Of a DNA stretch of 39,820 nt, positions 1-8,594 are shown piece by piece. Position 1 is the first letter of the stretch, and each line of letters opens with the position of its first letter. A program made the position numbers and the translations under genes. The notes beneath the pieces are model-generated. The model made no database searches. It saw only the letters and a list, made by a program, of their open reading frames with translations, and was not told where the DNA came from. The stretch is from the NCBI GenBank assembly GCA_018266475.1, contig JAFEAI010000125.1, positions 1-39,820 on the forward strand, read 5' to 3'. The stretch is from Bacteroidota bacterium (lineage in GTDB: Bacteria; Bacteroidota; Bacteroidia; Flavobacteriales_F; PHOS-HE28).

Positions 1-116
1 CGCCGCCAGGCGCATGGCACGCATGGCCCGCTCAAAAATGATTTCCCCATCCGCGTCCATCCGTGTTTATCCGCGGTTCAAAATCAGTATGTGCATACGC
101 CGCCAGGCGCATGGCC
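1..116 (-). repeat. Dispersed composite repeat, copy 1 (cut by the window edge)
   Basis: Read on the minus strand, this stretch has a GCGCCTGGCGGC palindrome, then GAACCGCGGATAAACACGG, then GGACGCGGATGGGGAA, then GAGCGGGCCATG, and a second GCGCCTGGCGGC palindrome. The palindromes lie at about 99-112 and 2-15. The same order of blocks occurs on the plus strand at 31669-31785, and a shorter version at 26250-26405, so this is a dispersed intergenic family and not coding sequence. It lies directly upstream of bshC and continues beyond base 1. Confidence 0.75.
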
Positions 117-169
117 TACCGCCGCCTCGCGCAAATGGCCCCGGCAGCGGCCCCTTACCTTCGCGCTCC

Positions 170-1750
170 ATGCAACGCATCGCCATTCCGTATGCGGAAA
201 CGGGCCGGTTTAGCCGATTGGTGGAGGATTACCTGGCCGGCGATCCGCAGCTCAGGGAGTTCCACCAGTGGCCGCCGGATGAGGATGGGCTGCGCCAGGC
301 GGCCTCCGCCAGGGCCTTCGATCCCGCTAAGCGCGAGGTGCTTTGCCGCGTACTTCAGCAACAGTATGCGGGCATGCAAGTGGATCCGGCGGTGCGCCAG
401 AACCTGCAATTGCTGGAGCTTCCCTCCACGCTCACCGTTACCACCGGCCACCAGCTCTGCCTTTTCCTCGGCCCGTTGTACGTGCCCTTCAAGGTGCTGA
501 ACGTGGTGAAACTGGCCCGGCGGCTTTCCACACCGGACAGGGCGGTGGTGCCCGTGTTCTGGCTGGCCACCGAAGACCACGACCGAGCGGAGATCGACCA
601 CGCGTTCATCAATGGCGCCAAGGTGCAATGGCCGGGCGCGCCTGCCGGTGCCGTGGGCCGCTTGAAGCTGGAGGGGATCCAAGCGGTGCTGGCCCAGGTG
701 GAACCCCTGTTGGGCCGGGGCGCGGATGCCGATGCGATGCGCGACCTGCTGCGCCGCTGCTACCGGCCGGAACACACGCTGGCCCAGGCCACCCGGTTGT
801 TTGCCGATGCGCTCTTCGGTCGCTTCGGCGTGCTGGTGCTGGATGCGGATGATCCGGAGCTCAAGCGCCTCTTCGCGCCGGTGATGGCCGAGGAGCTCAC
901 CAACCAGGTGGCCGCACGTACCGTGCATTACGCCAACGAAAAACTGGCGGGCCATTGGCGCAGCCAGGCCTTCGCGCGGGACATCAACATCTTCCACCTC
1001 AGCCCCGGAAAGCGCGCGCGCATCGAACAGCAAAACGGCAAGTACCAAGTCCTCGATCGCGGACCGGCGTTCACCTTCGATCAACTGAACGCCGAACTGG
1101 AGGCGCACCCGGAACGGTTTTCGCCCAACGTGCTCCTGCGCCCCCTGTACCAGGAGACCATCCTGCCGAACATCGCGTATGTGGGCGGCGGCGGCGAACT
1201 GGCCTATTGGATGCAGTTGCGCTGGCTGTTCCAGGCCGTGCAGGTGCCCATGCCCGTGCTGCTGCTCCGCACTTCCGCCGCGTTCATCGGGCCCAAGGAT
1301 GTGGAGGCCCTTGAACGCCTTGGGCTTTCCGTGGCGGACCTTTTCCGCCCCCTGGAGGCGTTGCGTGCGCAAGTGGCGAGCCACCTGGCGCCGTTCCCCG
1401 TTTCGGTGGACGCCGAACGCGCGCTCGCGGCCAGCCTGTATGCGGCGTTGCGGGAGCGGGCCAGGGCCGCCGACCCCACGCTGGAGGGGGCCGTCCTTGC
1501 GGCGGAAGCGCGCGCCATGCACGGCCTGGATGCCGTGGGACGGAAGCTGCTGCGGGCCGCCAAGTGCCGGGAGCAGCAGCCGTTGGACCGGTTGGGGCGC
1601 GTGTACGGCCGCTTCTTTCCCGCCGGCGGCCTGCAGGAGCGCAGGGAGAATTTCCTGCCGTGGTACGCCCGTGAAGGACCGGCCTTTCTGGACCGCCTGC
1701 TGGATGCGCTGGACCCGCTAGACCCGCGTTTCAGCGTGTTGCCGCTTTAG
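170..1750 (+). CDS. bshC: Bacillithiol biosynthesis cysteine-adding enzyme BshC
   Basis: This 526-residue cytosolic protein belongs to the BshC family, which adds cysteine to glucosaminyl-malate in the last step of bacillithiol synthesis. Length matches the family (about 530-540). Visible family motifs are TGHQLCLFLGPLY near residues 92-104, ATEDHDRAEIDH near 133-144 in the nucleotidyl-transferase-like core, YVGGGGELAYW in the middle, and the closing block RRENFLPWYAREGP before a short C-terminal helix. The frame is open from base 14, but the first 52 codons are the dispersed repeat at the window start. The ATG at 170 gives the family's N-terminus, and a TACCTTCG box six bases upstream (156-163) resembles a Bacteroidota -7 element. 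The other bacillithiol genes, bshA and bshB, are not in the window. Convergent with the next gene, 9 bases apart. Confidence 0.93.
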   Translation: MQRIAIPYAETGRFSRLVEDYLAGDPQLREFHQWPPDEDGLRQAASARAFDPAKREVLCRVLQQQYAGMQVDPAVRQNLQLLELPSTLTVTTGHQLCLFLGPLYVPFKVLNVVKLARRLSTPDRAVVPVFWLATEDHDRAEIDHAFINGAKVQWPGAPAGAVGRLKLEGIQAVLAQVEPLLGRGADADAMRDLLRRCYRPEHTLAQATRLFADALFGRFGVLVLDADDPELKRLFAPVMAEELTNQVAARTVHYANEKLAGHWRSQAFARDINIFHLSPGKRARIEQQNGKYQVLDRGPAFTFDQLNAELEAHPERFSPNVLLRPLYQETILPNIAYVGGGGELAYWMQLRWLFQAVQVPMPVLLLRTSAAFIGPKDVEALERLGLSVADLFRPLEALRAQVASHLAPFPVSVDAERALAASLYAALRERARAADPTLEGAVLAAEARAMHGLDAVGRKLLRAAKCREQQPLDRLGRVYGRFFPAGGLQERRENFLPWYAREGPAFLDRLLDALDPLDPRFSVLPL

Positions 1751-1759
1751 CCGCGCTGT

Positions 1760-2152
1760 TCAGTGGAACACCTCCTTCAGGCGCTCCAGGATCCGCTTTT
1801 CATGCTGGCTGCGCCCGCCGAAGGCATCAGCCACGGCTTGCGCCGTGCGGGTCACCAGGTTGCGGGTGCTCGGGTCGAAAAGCTCCTTGTGGGCCGCATG
1901 CACGGCCTTGAATTCAGCAAAGGCCTGGTCGGCTTTCATCTTCCCTGCGCGGGCATGGTCGTAGCCGATCTCAATGTAGTAGGCCAGGTCCGTGCCGGCC
2001 TCATCGCGCTCCCGCTCCGTGGGCATCCATTGCTCCCTGACGAGCCCCTTCAGTCTGCCGCTTTCCTCGGCTGACACCTGGCCGTCGCTGGCGGCAATGC
2101 TGTAGAACAGATGGCCGAGGCCGGCATACATGGCTTCCTTGTTATCGTTCAT
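1760..2152 (-). CDS. TerB-like small helical protein
   Basis: A 130-residue acidic protein predicted to be all helical, with no signal peptide or membrane segment. The N-terminal half (GHLFYSIAASDGQVSAEE, about residues 13-30) resembles TerB/TerB-N-like or DnaJ-associated helical domains, where an Asp-Gly turn followed by an acidic helix start is typical. The second half is a helix-rich region ending in HEKRILERLKEVFH. The frame is open for more than 400 codons upstream, but that part is the antisense of the universal stress gene. The ATG at 2152 is the first that gives a plausible soluble protein. Function is unknown; the TerB relation is suggested by pattern only. It is divergent from the universal stress gene with a 174-base spacer, so shared regulation is possible but not shown. 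Confidence 0.75.
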   Translation of the reverse strand: MNDNKEAMYAGLGHLFYSIAASDGQVSAEESGRLKGLVREQWMPTERERDEAGTDLAYYIEIGYDHARAGKMKADQAFAEFKAVHAAHKELFDPSTRNLVTRTAQAVADAFGGRSQHEKRILERLKEVFH

Positions 2153-2326
2153 GGCGGTTTGTGTTAAGGTTTTACTTGCGTGTGGATGCGCCTTTGCAGG
2201 CCGTGCGGGCATTGTGGCGAAGATGCGGGTTTTTTGCGCGGGAGCAGGTGACAATTGTCGCCATTTTGCAAGGGGGATCTGATCAACTTTGTGCTGCATT
2301 GCAGCGCAACCACCATACAGCACCCG

Positions 2327-3112
2327 ATGAGACACGTTCTGTTGCCCACGGATTTCGGCGATACATCCTACAAGGCGGCCTTGTTCGCCTTGCAGGTCTA
2401 TGGCACCCATGATGTACAGTACACACTGCTCAACACGTACCTCAAACCCGCGTACCGCCATGCGTTGGTGGCCCTGGATGCGGACCCGGAGCTGGATTCG
2501 ATCACGGGCCTGCGCCGCATCGAGCAGCGGATGCGCAGGCAGGCCGGGCGGATCCAGGTGGCCGTGCGCAACAGTAACGAGCCGCTGGTACAGGCCATCG
2601 CCGACCTGCACCGTGCCAAGGCCGTGGACGTGGTGGTGATGGGCACGCAGGGGGAGGGCAGGTACGGCCCCGTGGGGCGCAATACCGCCGCCGTGGTCAC
2701 CGGGGTACACCTGCCGGTGATCGCGGTGCCCGGCCAGTGGGAGGCTGCACCGATCAAGGATATTGTGCTGGCCGATGACGGGCAGCCCGTGGATCCCCGG
2801 GCACTGCAGCCGTTGCTGGAGATCGCCGCCCGGTGCGGGGCGCACGTGCATGTGGTGCATGTGGGCGGGGAGGATCATCCGGGCCATGTGGCAAAGGCGC
2901 TGTTGGCCGGGCTGCCGCACAGCATGGCCACCGTGTCCGGTGAGGATGTGGGCGCGGCGCTGGACGCCTATGCTGCGGACCATGCCGCACAGTTGGTGGC
3001 CGTGGTACACCGGCAAAGGAGTTTCCTGCAGCGGATCTTCCAGGGCAGCACCTCCAAGCGCATGGCGGTACACACCACGGTGCCCATGCTGGTGCTGCAC
3101 CAGGAGGCATAG
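2327..3112 (+). CDS. Universal stress protein, two tandem UspA domains
   Basis: A 261-residue cytosolic protein with two UspA folds. Domain 1 (about residues 1-145) starts MRHVLLPTDFGDTSYKAALF and carries VVVMGTQGEGRYGPVGRNT near 100-118, a compact form of the nucleotide-binding glycine motif. It is followed by LPVIAVPG. Domain 2 starts near residue 146 (IKDIVLADDGQPV), lacks a clear glycine motif, and ends with KRMAVHTTVPMLVLHQEA, typical of the Bacteroidota double-domain USP family. Family members bind ATP or AMP and act in stress survival; the exact role here cannot be read from sequence. The ATG at 2327 was preferred over upstream in-frame sequence because it starts right at the first beta strand. 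Confidence 0.9.
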   Translation: MRHVLLPTDFGDTSYKAALFALQVYGTHDVQYTLLNTYLKPAYRHALVALDADPELDSITGLRRIEQRMRRQAGRIQVAVRNSNEPLVQAIADLHRAKAVDVVVMGTQGEGRYGPVGRNTAAVVTGVHLPVIAVPGQWEAAPIKDIVLADDGQPVDPRALQPLLEIAARCGAHVHVVHVGGEDHPGHVAKALLAGLPHSMATVSGEDVGAALDAYAADHAAQLVAVVHRQRSFLQRIFQGSTSKRMAVHTTVPMLVLHQEA

Positions 3113-3125
3113 GCCCCCGCAGCCT

Positions 3126-3347
3126 CGTGTTCCGCTCAGTGGAAGAACCGCGTGGCCTCGCTGGCCTCCCCGTCGGTGATGCGGATCAGATAGGTGCCGC
3201 TGGCCAAGGGGGCCGCAGGGATGCGCATCGGCCCCTCGTGTTCCGCTCAGTGGAAGAACCGCGTGGCCTCGCTGGCCTCCCCGTCGGTGATGCGGATCAG
3301 GTAGGTGCCGCTGGCCAAGTGGTCCGCAGGGATGCGCATCGGTCCCT
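3126..3347. repeat. 111-bp tandem duplication of the 3' end of the Calx-beta gene
   Basis: Bases 3126-3236 and 3237-3347 are two copies of a 111-bp unit with about four differences. The right copy contains the last codons and stop of the minus-strand gene ending at 3247. The left copy lies after that stop in the same frame and repeats the same ending with its own TGA (complement of 3136-3138). The period of 37 codons keeps frame. Two of the four differences change adjacent residues (Asp-His in the genic copy, Ala-Pro in the distal copy); the others are silent. Confidence 0.95.
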
Positions 3348-6300
3348 CGTGTTCCACGCGCCCGGAGAGCAGCACGCGCCCGGTGGCGTCCATCACGGCG
3401 TATGTGCTGCCCGCCGGGAAGTGGTGCTGCAGCCATGCGCCGTTGCCGTCGTACAGCACCGTAAGGCCGTGCGCTTCGCCCCGGAAGAACACGGGCACCG
3501 CCGCGCTCACCTTGGAGGTGCCGTCGCTATCGGTTTGCCGCAGGCGGTAGTAGCTCAGTCCGTCCAGCGGATGCGGATCTTCGCTGCGGTAGTGCAGCAG
3601 GGCCTGGCTGTTGCCCGCACCCGGCACTTGCAGCAGCGGGGAGAAGCGATCGGCATCGGCGCTGCGCTCCACGGTGAAGAAGGCATTGTCCTTTTCGCTG
3701 GCGGTGCTCCAGTACAGGTCCACCATGGTGTTTGCGGGCACGGCGGTGAAGGACAGCAGCTCCACCGGCAGGGGGTTGCTCACGCTGTGCGAGGCCAGGG
3801 TCCAGTAGTTGGCCGCCTGCAGGAAGGAGCTTTCCACCAAGGTGGTGGAAACGCTGCCGGCCGCGTTGGTGCCGGTGGTGTTGAAGCCGCCGCGGTCTAT
3901 CCACATCGTACCGTCCCAGTAGGCCGTCCGCATCTCCGGCAGATTGTCCACGCCGCAGCTTTCCGGGGCGCGCCAGGTCAGGGTCACGCGGGCGTTGGGC
4001 ACGCCGGCGCTGCGGTCGATCCGCCAGTATTCGCAGTCGCTCACATGGTTGATCGGCGGCCAATCATGCGCCCAGCCGATGGTGCCTTGGGCCGAGGCAT
4101 TGAAGTATTCGCCGGTGAACGCCGCGCTTGATCCGCCGGTGATGGCCGATAGCGAGGCGGGCCGGTAGCTGTTGGCCTTGCCCACCGGGAAGGTGAAGTC
4201 GGTGTCGCCCACCTTCTTCAGCGGCCCGTGGATGAAGCTGGCGTTGCTGGCGTTGATGGCGGTGGTGCCCGCAAGCAGCGTGGGCAGCGCCGCGGCCGTG
4301 GTGAACACGCGCCCCTGGGTGAGGTTCAGCTCATGGCGCACCGCAATGGGCGCGGTAAGGAAGACCGAGCCGCCGGACTTGGCCACCTTCAGGTCGTAGA
4401 AGTATTCCAGCGGGTTGCTGTTCTGGATGTACTGGTCGCCCGTGCCGTTCAGTACCACCTGGCCGAAGTTGTCGCCGAAGTGCAGTTCATTCTCCAGGTT
4501 GGTGAAGTTGCCGCCCAGCTGCAGCAGGCCGCTGGTGCCCGCGCCGTTCTGCAGGTTCAGCATGGCGCCGGCGCCGATGGTGAGGTTGCCCGCCACGGTC
4601 ACCTGGCTGCCGCTATAGTTTGCGGCCAGTGTGGTGCCGAAGGTGCCCAAGGCGTTGCCGGAAATTTCCAATGTGCCCGCGTTCAGCTTGGCATTGGTCA
4701 TCACCAGGTCGGTAAGGGCGGTGGCATTGGTGTTCTCCACCTTCATCAGCCCGGCCACGTTAAGCGTGCTGTTGGGCTGCACGTACAGGTAGCGCGGGGC
4801 GGTGGAGGTGAAGTGCTGCCACAGCGAGGCGCACACGGCCGTGCCGCCGGGCTGCAGGCCGGGGCTTATCCCCACGTTGCATGGGTTCAGCGCCGTGGCA
4901 TCCATCACCACGGGCGTCAGCACGGTGGGGATCCGGGCATCGTCCCAGTTGCGGCACTCGAACCAGTCGGTGTTGATGGCGCCCCGCCACAGCCCTGGCG
5001 TCATCGCACCGGGTGTGATCGGCAGCACCGGGGCCGTCATCCAGTTGTACCCGGTGGAGTTGTATGCGCCACAGCTCGTGTATGTGCTCCAGTTGGTGGT
5101 GGTCTCCAGGCGGATGATCCAATCGCGCTGGGTGGCGGTGGTGATGGGGCCGCTGTATTTGTTGAAGTCCGAGGCTAGCGTAGGGGCCATGCTGAAGCAT
5201 TCGATCCCCGGGGGCAGGTTGCTGCGTTGGTTGGGGTTGGTGGTGCAGGAAGCGGACCACGGGTAAGTGGGGTTGGTGCTGAAGGCGTACAGGATGGTGC
5301 CGTTGTAGGTGGCATTATGGTCGTTGGCCCCGCTGGTGTAGGTGCCACTGTTCCAGGTGCCGCCCTGCATGAAGAAGAGCTGGTCTCCGCCGTTGTTCAT
5401 GTTCACCGAGGTGGCGGGTGCGCCCGAAGGGTTGTTCAGCGAGGTGCAGCTCCATTGGTTGTCCGGGGCCACGGAGATTATATTGCCCGATCCGGAACTG
5501 TTCAGGATCTTGAAGGTGATCACTTGGCCGGCCGGGATGGTGGGCCCCGTGCGCTTCATGCGCACCGTGCCTTCGGAGTTTCCCCATTTCCCCGGGTTGC
5601 ACCGTTCATAGCCGTTATCGGTGAGGATGATCTCCGTGCCGTACAAGATGTCCTTGAAGCAGAAGAAGCTGATGCGGTCCTCGCCAGTATTGCCGCCGCA
5701 AGCACCTTCATTGGCGTTTACCCCTACTACGGCAAGGTCACCGGCAGCCAGGGTCGTTGGCGGCGAATCATCGTCAATGATCACCAACGTGGCGGTTTTC
5801 TTGGTGCCGATCAGCACACCCGGGGTGATGGCGCTGATGGTGAAGGTGACCGTGCGGGTGGGCTCAGGAACCGCATCGTTGATCAGGGTGGCGGTGAAGG
5901 AAATACTGGCCACGTTGGGGCCGAAGGTGATGGTGAAGCTCCCCGAGCTCCCGTTGGGGTTGGTGGTGTAGTCCGCCCCGTATACCACCCCCGGCCCGTT
6001 GGTGATCTGGATGGTGACCGTGCCGGAGGGATGTGTGGTAGGCAGGAAGTTGAGGATGAAGGTTTGCGCCCCCGCGCTCTCCAAGGCGCTGATGGTTTGT
6101 GTGGTGAAGCTGATCGTGGGGTTGGTGTCATCCTCCACGATGGTCAGCGTGAACTGGTCGGGGATGCTGATGTACATGCCCGACGAGGTGCCCGTGATCG
6201 CGAAAAGAAGGGTCTTGTTGGGCTCGGTGATGTTGTCGTCGATCAGGTTGACGGTGAAGCTGGCCATGGTGGCCCCGGCCGCTACGCTGAGGGTGATGGT

Positions 6301-7038
6301 GCCCGCCACTGCGGCCGGCGTGGTGGTGTAGTTGTTGCCCGCCCCGTACACCGCCGTGCTGCTGTTGTCAATGCTTACGGTGATGGTGCCTGCGGCAGCC
6401 GTGGCAGGGCTTATCGGCAGGTTCACCGTGTAGCTGCCGGCATTCTCCATCACGGAGGCGCTGGCAGATGCAAAGTTCACCATGGCCCCCCCCGCAAAGG
6501 CCGTCCATTCAATGTCGTCTATCTTTATCTGTGCGCCCGAGGTCCGCAGCTCCAAAAAGACATTGCCGCTTACGTTGATGGCCGCCGAATAGGATTGCAC
6601 CACGTCCGAGCTGGCATTTACGGTGATGTTTGCACCCCGCTGTATGCCGTTCACCCACACCTGGATGGTGCGCGGGCTTGTGCCGGTGTATGCACGCACA
6701 TAATTGAACTGCAGCACGCCCATGCCGCCCGTGTATGTTGGAGAGGTAACGGTGCCGTTCAAGTTCGTGCAGATCGCCTTGTTGGTCAAGGTTTGGTCCG
6801 TGCGCGCATTGGAGGCCGTCCATATCACGCCATCCGTGCCGGTCCAGGTGCGGCTTGTGTAAGTGGTTGGGGTACCTGTGGGAATATTCTCAAAATCTTC
6901 CTGGCCCTGGGCCCAGGCGCCAAGCACGGTAACCAACAGGAATAGAACAAGCGGAAGCCTGTGGGCCAGCTGCAGTCCGTGCCTATTGCTGGCGAAGGAT
7001 GTGCGCCGAAATGAATGGCCGTGTACCCGCCTTTTCAT
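3247..7038 (-). CDS. Large secreted Calx-beta protein with T9SS sorting domain
   Basis: A 1263-residue exported protein. A long basic N-region precedes a hydrophobic core (LPLVLFLLVTVLGAWAQ, about residues 28-44) and a likely cleavage after AWA-Q. Residues about 50-180 form a beta-sandwich-like segment ending DDIEWTAFAGG. Two Calx-beta domains follow (about 182-305 and 308-425), each closing with an acidic VEDD or IDDD turn. Next come a lamin-tail-like region with GACGGNTGEDRISFFCF, and a Trp-rich repeat region starting LWRGAINTDWFECRNWDD, common in Bacteroidota surface proteins. The C-terminus has LPVELLSFTAVP with an Ig/FN3-like domain and a type A T9SS sorting domain (HLASGTYLIRI). It is probably secreted and cell-surface attached; ligand unknown. 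Its terminal 37 codons are duplicated downstream. The upstream sequence has a near -7 box (GATCTTTG) just before the ATG. Confidence 0.9.
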   Translation of the reverse strand: MKRRVHGHSFRRTSFASNRHGLQLAHRLPLVLFLLVTVLGAWAQGQEDFENIPTGTPTTYTSRTWTGTDGVIWTASNARTDQTLTNKAICTNLNGTVTSPTYTGGMGVLQFNYVRAYTGTSPRTIQVWVNGIQRGANITVNASSDVVQSYSAAINVSGNVFLELRTSGAQIKIDDIEWTAFAGGAMVNFASASASVMENAGSYTVNLPISPATAAAGTITVSIDNSSTAVYGAGNNYTTTPAAVAGTITLSVAAGATMASFTVNLIDDNITEPNKTLLFAITGTSSGMYISIPDQFTLTIVEDDTNPTISFTTQTISALESAGAQTFILNFLPTTHPSGTVTIQITNGPGVVYGADYTTNPNGSSGSFTITFGPNVASISFTATLINDAVPEPTRTVTFTISAITPGVLIGTKKTATLVIIDDDSPPTTLAAGDLAVVGVNANEGACGGNTGEDRISFFCFKDILYGTEIILTDNGYERCNPGKWGNSEGTVRMKRTGPTIPAGQVITFKILNSSGSGNIISVAPDNQWSCTSLNNPSGAPATSVNMNNGGDQLFFMQGGTWNSGTYTSGANDHNATYNGTILYAFSTNPTYPWSASCTTNPNQRSNLPPGIECFSMAPTLASDFNKYSGPITTATQRDWIIRLETTTNWSTYTSCGAYNSTGYNWMTAPVLPITPGAMTPGLWRGAINTDWFECRNWDDARIPTVLTPVVMDATALNPCNVGISPGLQPGGTAVCASLWQHFTSTAPRYLYVQPNSTLNVAGLMKVENTNATALTDLVMTNAKLNAGTLEISGNALGTFGTTLAANYSGSQVTVAGNLTIGAGAMLNLQNGAGTSGLLQLGGNFTNLENELHFGDNFGQVVLNGTGDQYIQNSNPLEYFYDLKVAKSGGSVFLTAPIAVRHELNLTQGRVFTTAAALPTLLAGTTAINASNASFIHGPLKKVGDTDFTFPVGKANSYRPASLSAITGGSSAAFTGEYFNASAQGTIGWAHDWPPINHVSDCEYWRIDRSAGVPNARVTLTWRAPESCGVDNLPEMRTAYWDGTMWIDRGGFNTTGTNAAGSVSTTLVESSFLQAANYWTLASHSVSNPLPVELLSFTAVPANTMVDLYWSTASEKDNAFFTVERSADADRFSPLLQVPGAGNSQALLHYRSEDPHPLDGLSYYRLRQTDSDGTSKVSAAVPVFFRGEAHGLTVLYDGNGAWLQHHFPAGSTYAVMDATGRVLLSGRVEHEGPMRIPADHLASGTYLIRITDGEASEATRFFH

Positions 7039-7421
7039 GTTGCAAAGATCGCCGATCCCAAGGGTGCCCGCATTAACAACAGGGGGGCTTCCTGTTAAGT
7101 TTTCAATTCGTGTTGAAAACCAGCCTAAAGGTAGGCAAAGATGCAGTTAAGGCGATCGTGGCCGGAATCGGGCAGGCTGCTTTTGGCGCGCCCCCCTCTC
7201 TGGCGCGAGCGCCCACGCCCGTGCAGGACAAGGGTATGGGTCGCCGATTTGCGCCGACACTTAACCGAACATGCGCGCTAACGGGCGGTCATGTGCAAGA
7301 GCGCTCCGGAAGGCCGTATGCTGCGTGGCACATGGCCATGCCCGCTCGCCTGGCAGGGTTGGGGGCAATACCAAGCAGCGTTTTTCCTGGGAATTGCGTC
7401 TTAACCTGAAAACAAACCACA
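7039..7421. other. Divergent intergenic region
   Basis: No credible gene was seen in these 383 bases between two divergent secreted-protein genes. The stretch holds an imperfect palindromic repeat at 7198-7224, shared with 8315-8341, and must contain the promoters of both neighbours. Short open frames here lack family resemblance and overlap the repeat. Confidence 0.6.
7198..7224 (+). repeat. Short palindromic repeat, copy 1
   Basis: The 27 bases beginning CTCTGGCGCGAGCG match 8315-8341 with three differences. The unit is an imperfect palindrome with GGCGCGAGCG and CGCCCGTGC arms around a four-base centre, like a REP element. The two copies are in the same orientation and bracket the gene at 7422-8291. 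Confidence 0.7.
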
Positions 7422-8291
7422 ATGCGGCGGTCCACGTTCATCTTGGTCTTTTTGTCCATGGCAGGCGGTGCCGTGGCGCAGTTTCCCATGCCGGACAGCG
7501 GTGCCGTATGGGTGAACACACTGTACAATGTGCAACCTTCCTTCCCCACCGCCGTGTTTACGCTGATGCAGGCTGAGAGCTATTGCGTGAATGGTGCCGA
7601 CACCATCGTCAATGGTTTGCCCTATGTGCAATTGCACTATTGCCCGGGCACTTATAAGGGGGCCTTCCGCGAGGCGGCGGGCAGGGTGTGGTACGTGCCG
7701 GCCGGCGAAACACAGGAGGTGCTGCTGTATGACTTTTCGGCTTTGCCGGGCGATACCTTGCTGGTGTACCATGAAACAGCACTGTCCGGCCAGGGCCAGC
7801 TTTCCCCGGTGGTGGTGAACAGCGCTGGCCCGGACCCTCAGTTGGAAGGACGGCAGGTGGTGCAGCTCAGCGAGGGAGGCCGATGGATAGAAGGCATAGG
7901 TGCCGCGTGGGGCCTGTTCAGTGAGCCGTGGGTAAACGTGTCCAATTACCAGCTGCACCTGGAATGCATGAGCTACTTGGATTCAACCCGCTACCCTATG
8001 CCTGGCCCGGGCCGGTGCGATCCATTCATGGCCGTGGGCGAATACCGGTCCGGTGCAACCGACAGTAACACCGCCTGCCTCTTCCCCAACCCCACTACCG
8101 GCCGCCTGCAGGTCCGCTCCAATTCCCCAATTGAGCACTTGCGCCTTACTACAGTGGATGGCAGAGGCGTGCAGGTGGCCGCCACCCTTGGCGGCAATAT
8201 CGCAGTGCTGGACCTCGCACCCCTTGCTCCCGGGGTGTACCTTTTATACACCCGTGCAGCGGGCCTGGCGCAACGGGTGGTGCGGGAATAG
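7422..8291 (+). CDS. Secreted protein with T9SS sorting domain, function unknown
   Basis: A 289-residue protein with a signal peptide (MRRSTFILVFLSMAGGAVAQ, cleavage near residue 19). Residues about 20-205 form a unique region with six cysteines, including NYQLHLECMSYLDSTRY. From about residue 213 a T9SS type A sorting domain runs to the end (TACLFPNPTTGRLQVRS, then LAPGVYLLYT), with the typical PNPTTG start. This N-terminal architecture is common in Bacteroidota hypothetical proteins that follow the pattern 'signal, unknown domain, tail'. No enzyme motif was recognised. The gene is alone between divergent and same-strand neighbours and is flanked on both sides by a copy of a 27-base palindromic repeat. 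Confidence 0.85.
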   Translation: MRRSTFILVFLSMAGGAVAQFPMPDSGAVWVNTLYNVQPSFPTAVFTLMQAESYCVNGADTIVNGLPYVQLHYCPGTYKGAFREAAGRVWYVPAGETQEVLLYDFSALPGDTLLVYHETALSGQGQLSPVVVNSAGPDPQLEGRQVVQLSEGGRWIEGIGAAWGLFSEPWVNVSNYQLHLECMSYLDSTRYPMPGPGRCDPFMAVGEYRSGATDSNTACLFPNPTTGRLQVRSNSPIEHLRLTTVDGRGVQVAATLGGNIAVLDLAPLAPGVYLLYTRAAGLAQRVVRE

Positions 8292-8314
8292 AAGGCCCCT
8301 TCTCTGGCCCCATT

Positions 8315-8341
8315 CTCTGGCGCGGGCGTCCACGCTCGTGC
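8315..8341 (+). repeat. Short palindromic repeat, copy 2
   Basis: This is the second copy of the unit at 7198-7224, beginning CTCTGGCGCGGGCG, with G-T wobble pairs in the stem. It lies 24 bases after the stop of the secreted-protein gene, so it could act as a 3' hairpin, although no T-run follows it. Confidence 0.7.
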
Positions 8342-8367
8342 CTTTTACAATCATCCGATCATGTATT

Positions 8368-8594
8368 GCTCCCTCAAGGTCTCCCAAAGGGGACCTTGTA
8401 GGAAGAGGATCTTGCTCCCTCAAGGTCTCCCGAAGGGGACCTTGCAGGAAGAGGATCTTGCTCCCTCAAGGTCTCCCAAAGGGGACCTTGCAGGAAGAGG
8501 ATCTTGCTCCCTCAAGGTCTCCCGAAGGGGACCTTGCAGGAAGAGGATCTTGCTCCCTCAAGACCTCCCGAAGGGGACCTTGCAGGAGGAAGAA
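8368..8594 (+). repeat. Five tandem 46-bp hairpin units
   Basis: Units start at 8368, 8414, 8460, 8506 and 8552 with a strict 46-base period; the last is slightly truncated. Each reads GCTCCCTCAAGGTCTCC, a CAAA or CGAA loop, GGGGACCTTGCAGGAAGAGGATCTT. The AAGGTCTCC and GGGGACCTT arms pair over nine bases with one wobble. Loop bases alternate CAAA, CGAA, CAAA, CGAA, CGAA. In unit 5 the left arm is changed to AAGACCTCC, which breaks two pairs. The period is not a multiple of three, so the array is not coding although one frame stays open through it. It ends about 36 bases before the M1 peptidase start. Confidence 0.95.

Noticed and set aside
3136-3249. Selenocysteine or programmed TGA readthrough at the Calx-beta stop
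   Set aside because: Only the duplicated tail suggests it; no stem-loop of SECIS type was seen and no selenocysteine genes are in the window. Kept as a possibility in the finding on the duplication.
2153-3436. A long minus-strand protein joined to the small TerB-like protein
   Set aside because: It is antisense to the universal stress gene and its residues are low-complexity His/Arg/Gly; the codon pattern follows the opposite strand.
5227-6945. A 572-codon plus-strand open frame
   Set aside because: It lies antisense inside the Calx-beta protein gene, which has a signal peptide, recognised domains and a sorting tail.
8368-8594. A small CRISPR array
   Set aside because: The whole 46-base unit is repeated, with no variable spacers, and no cas gene is near.
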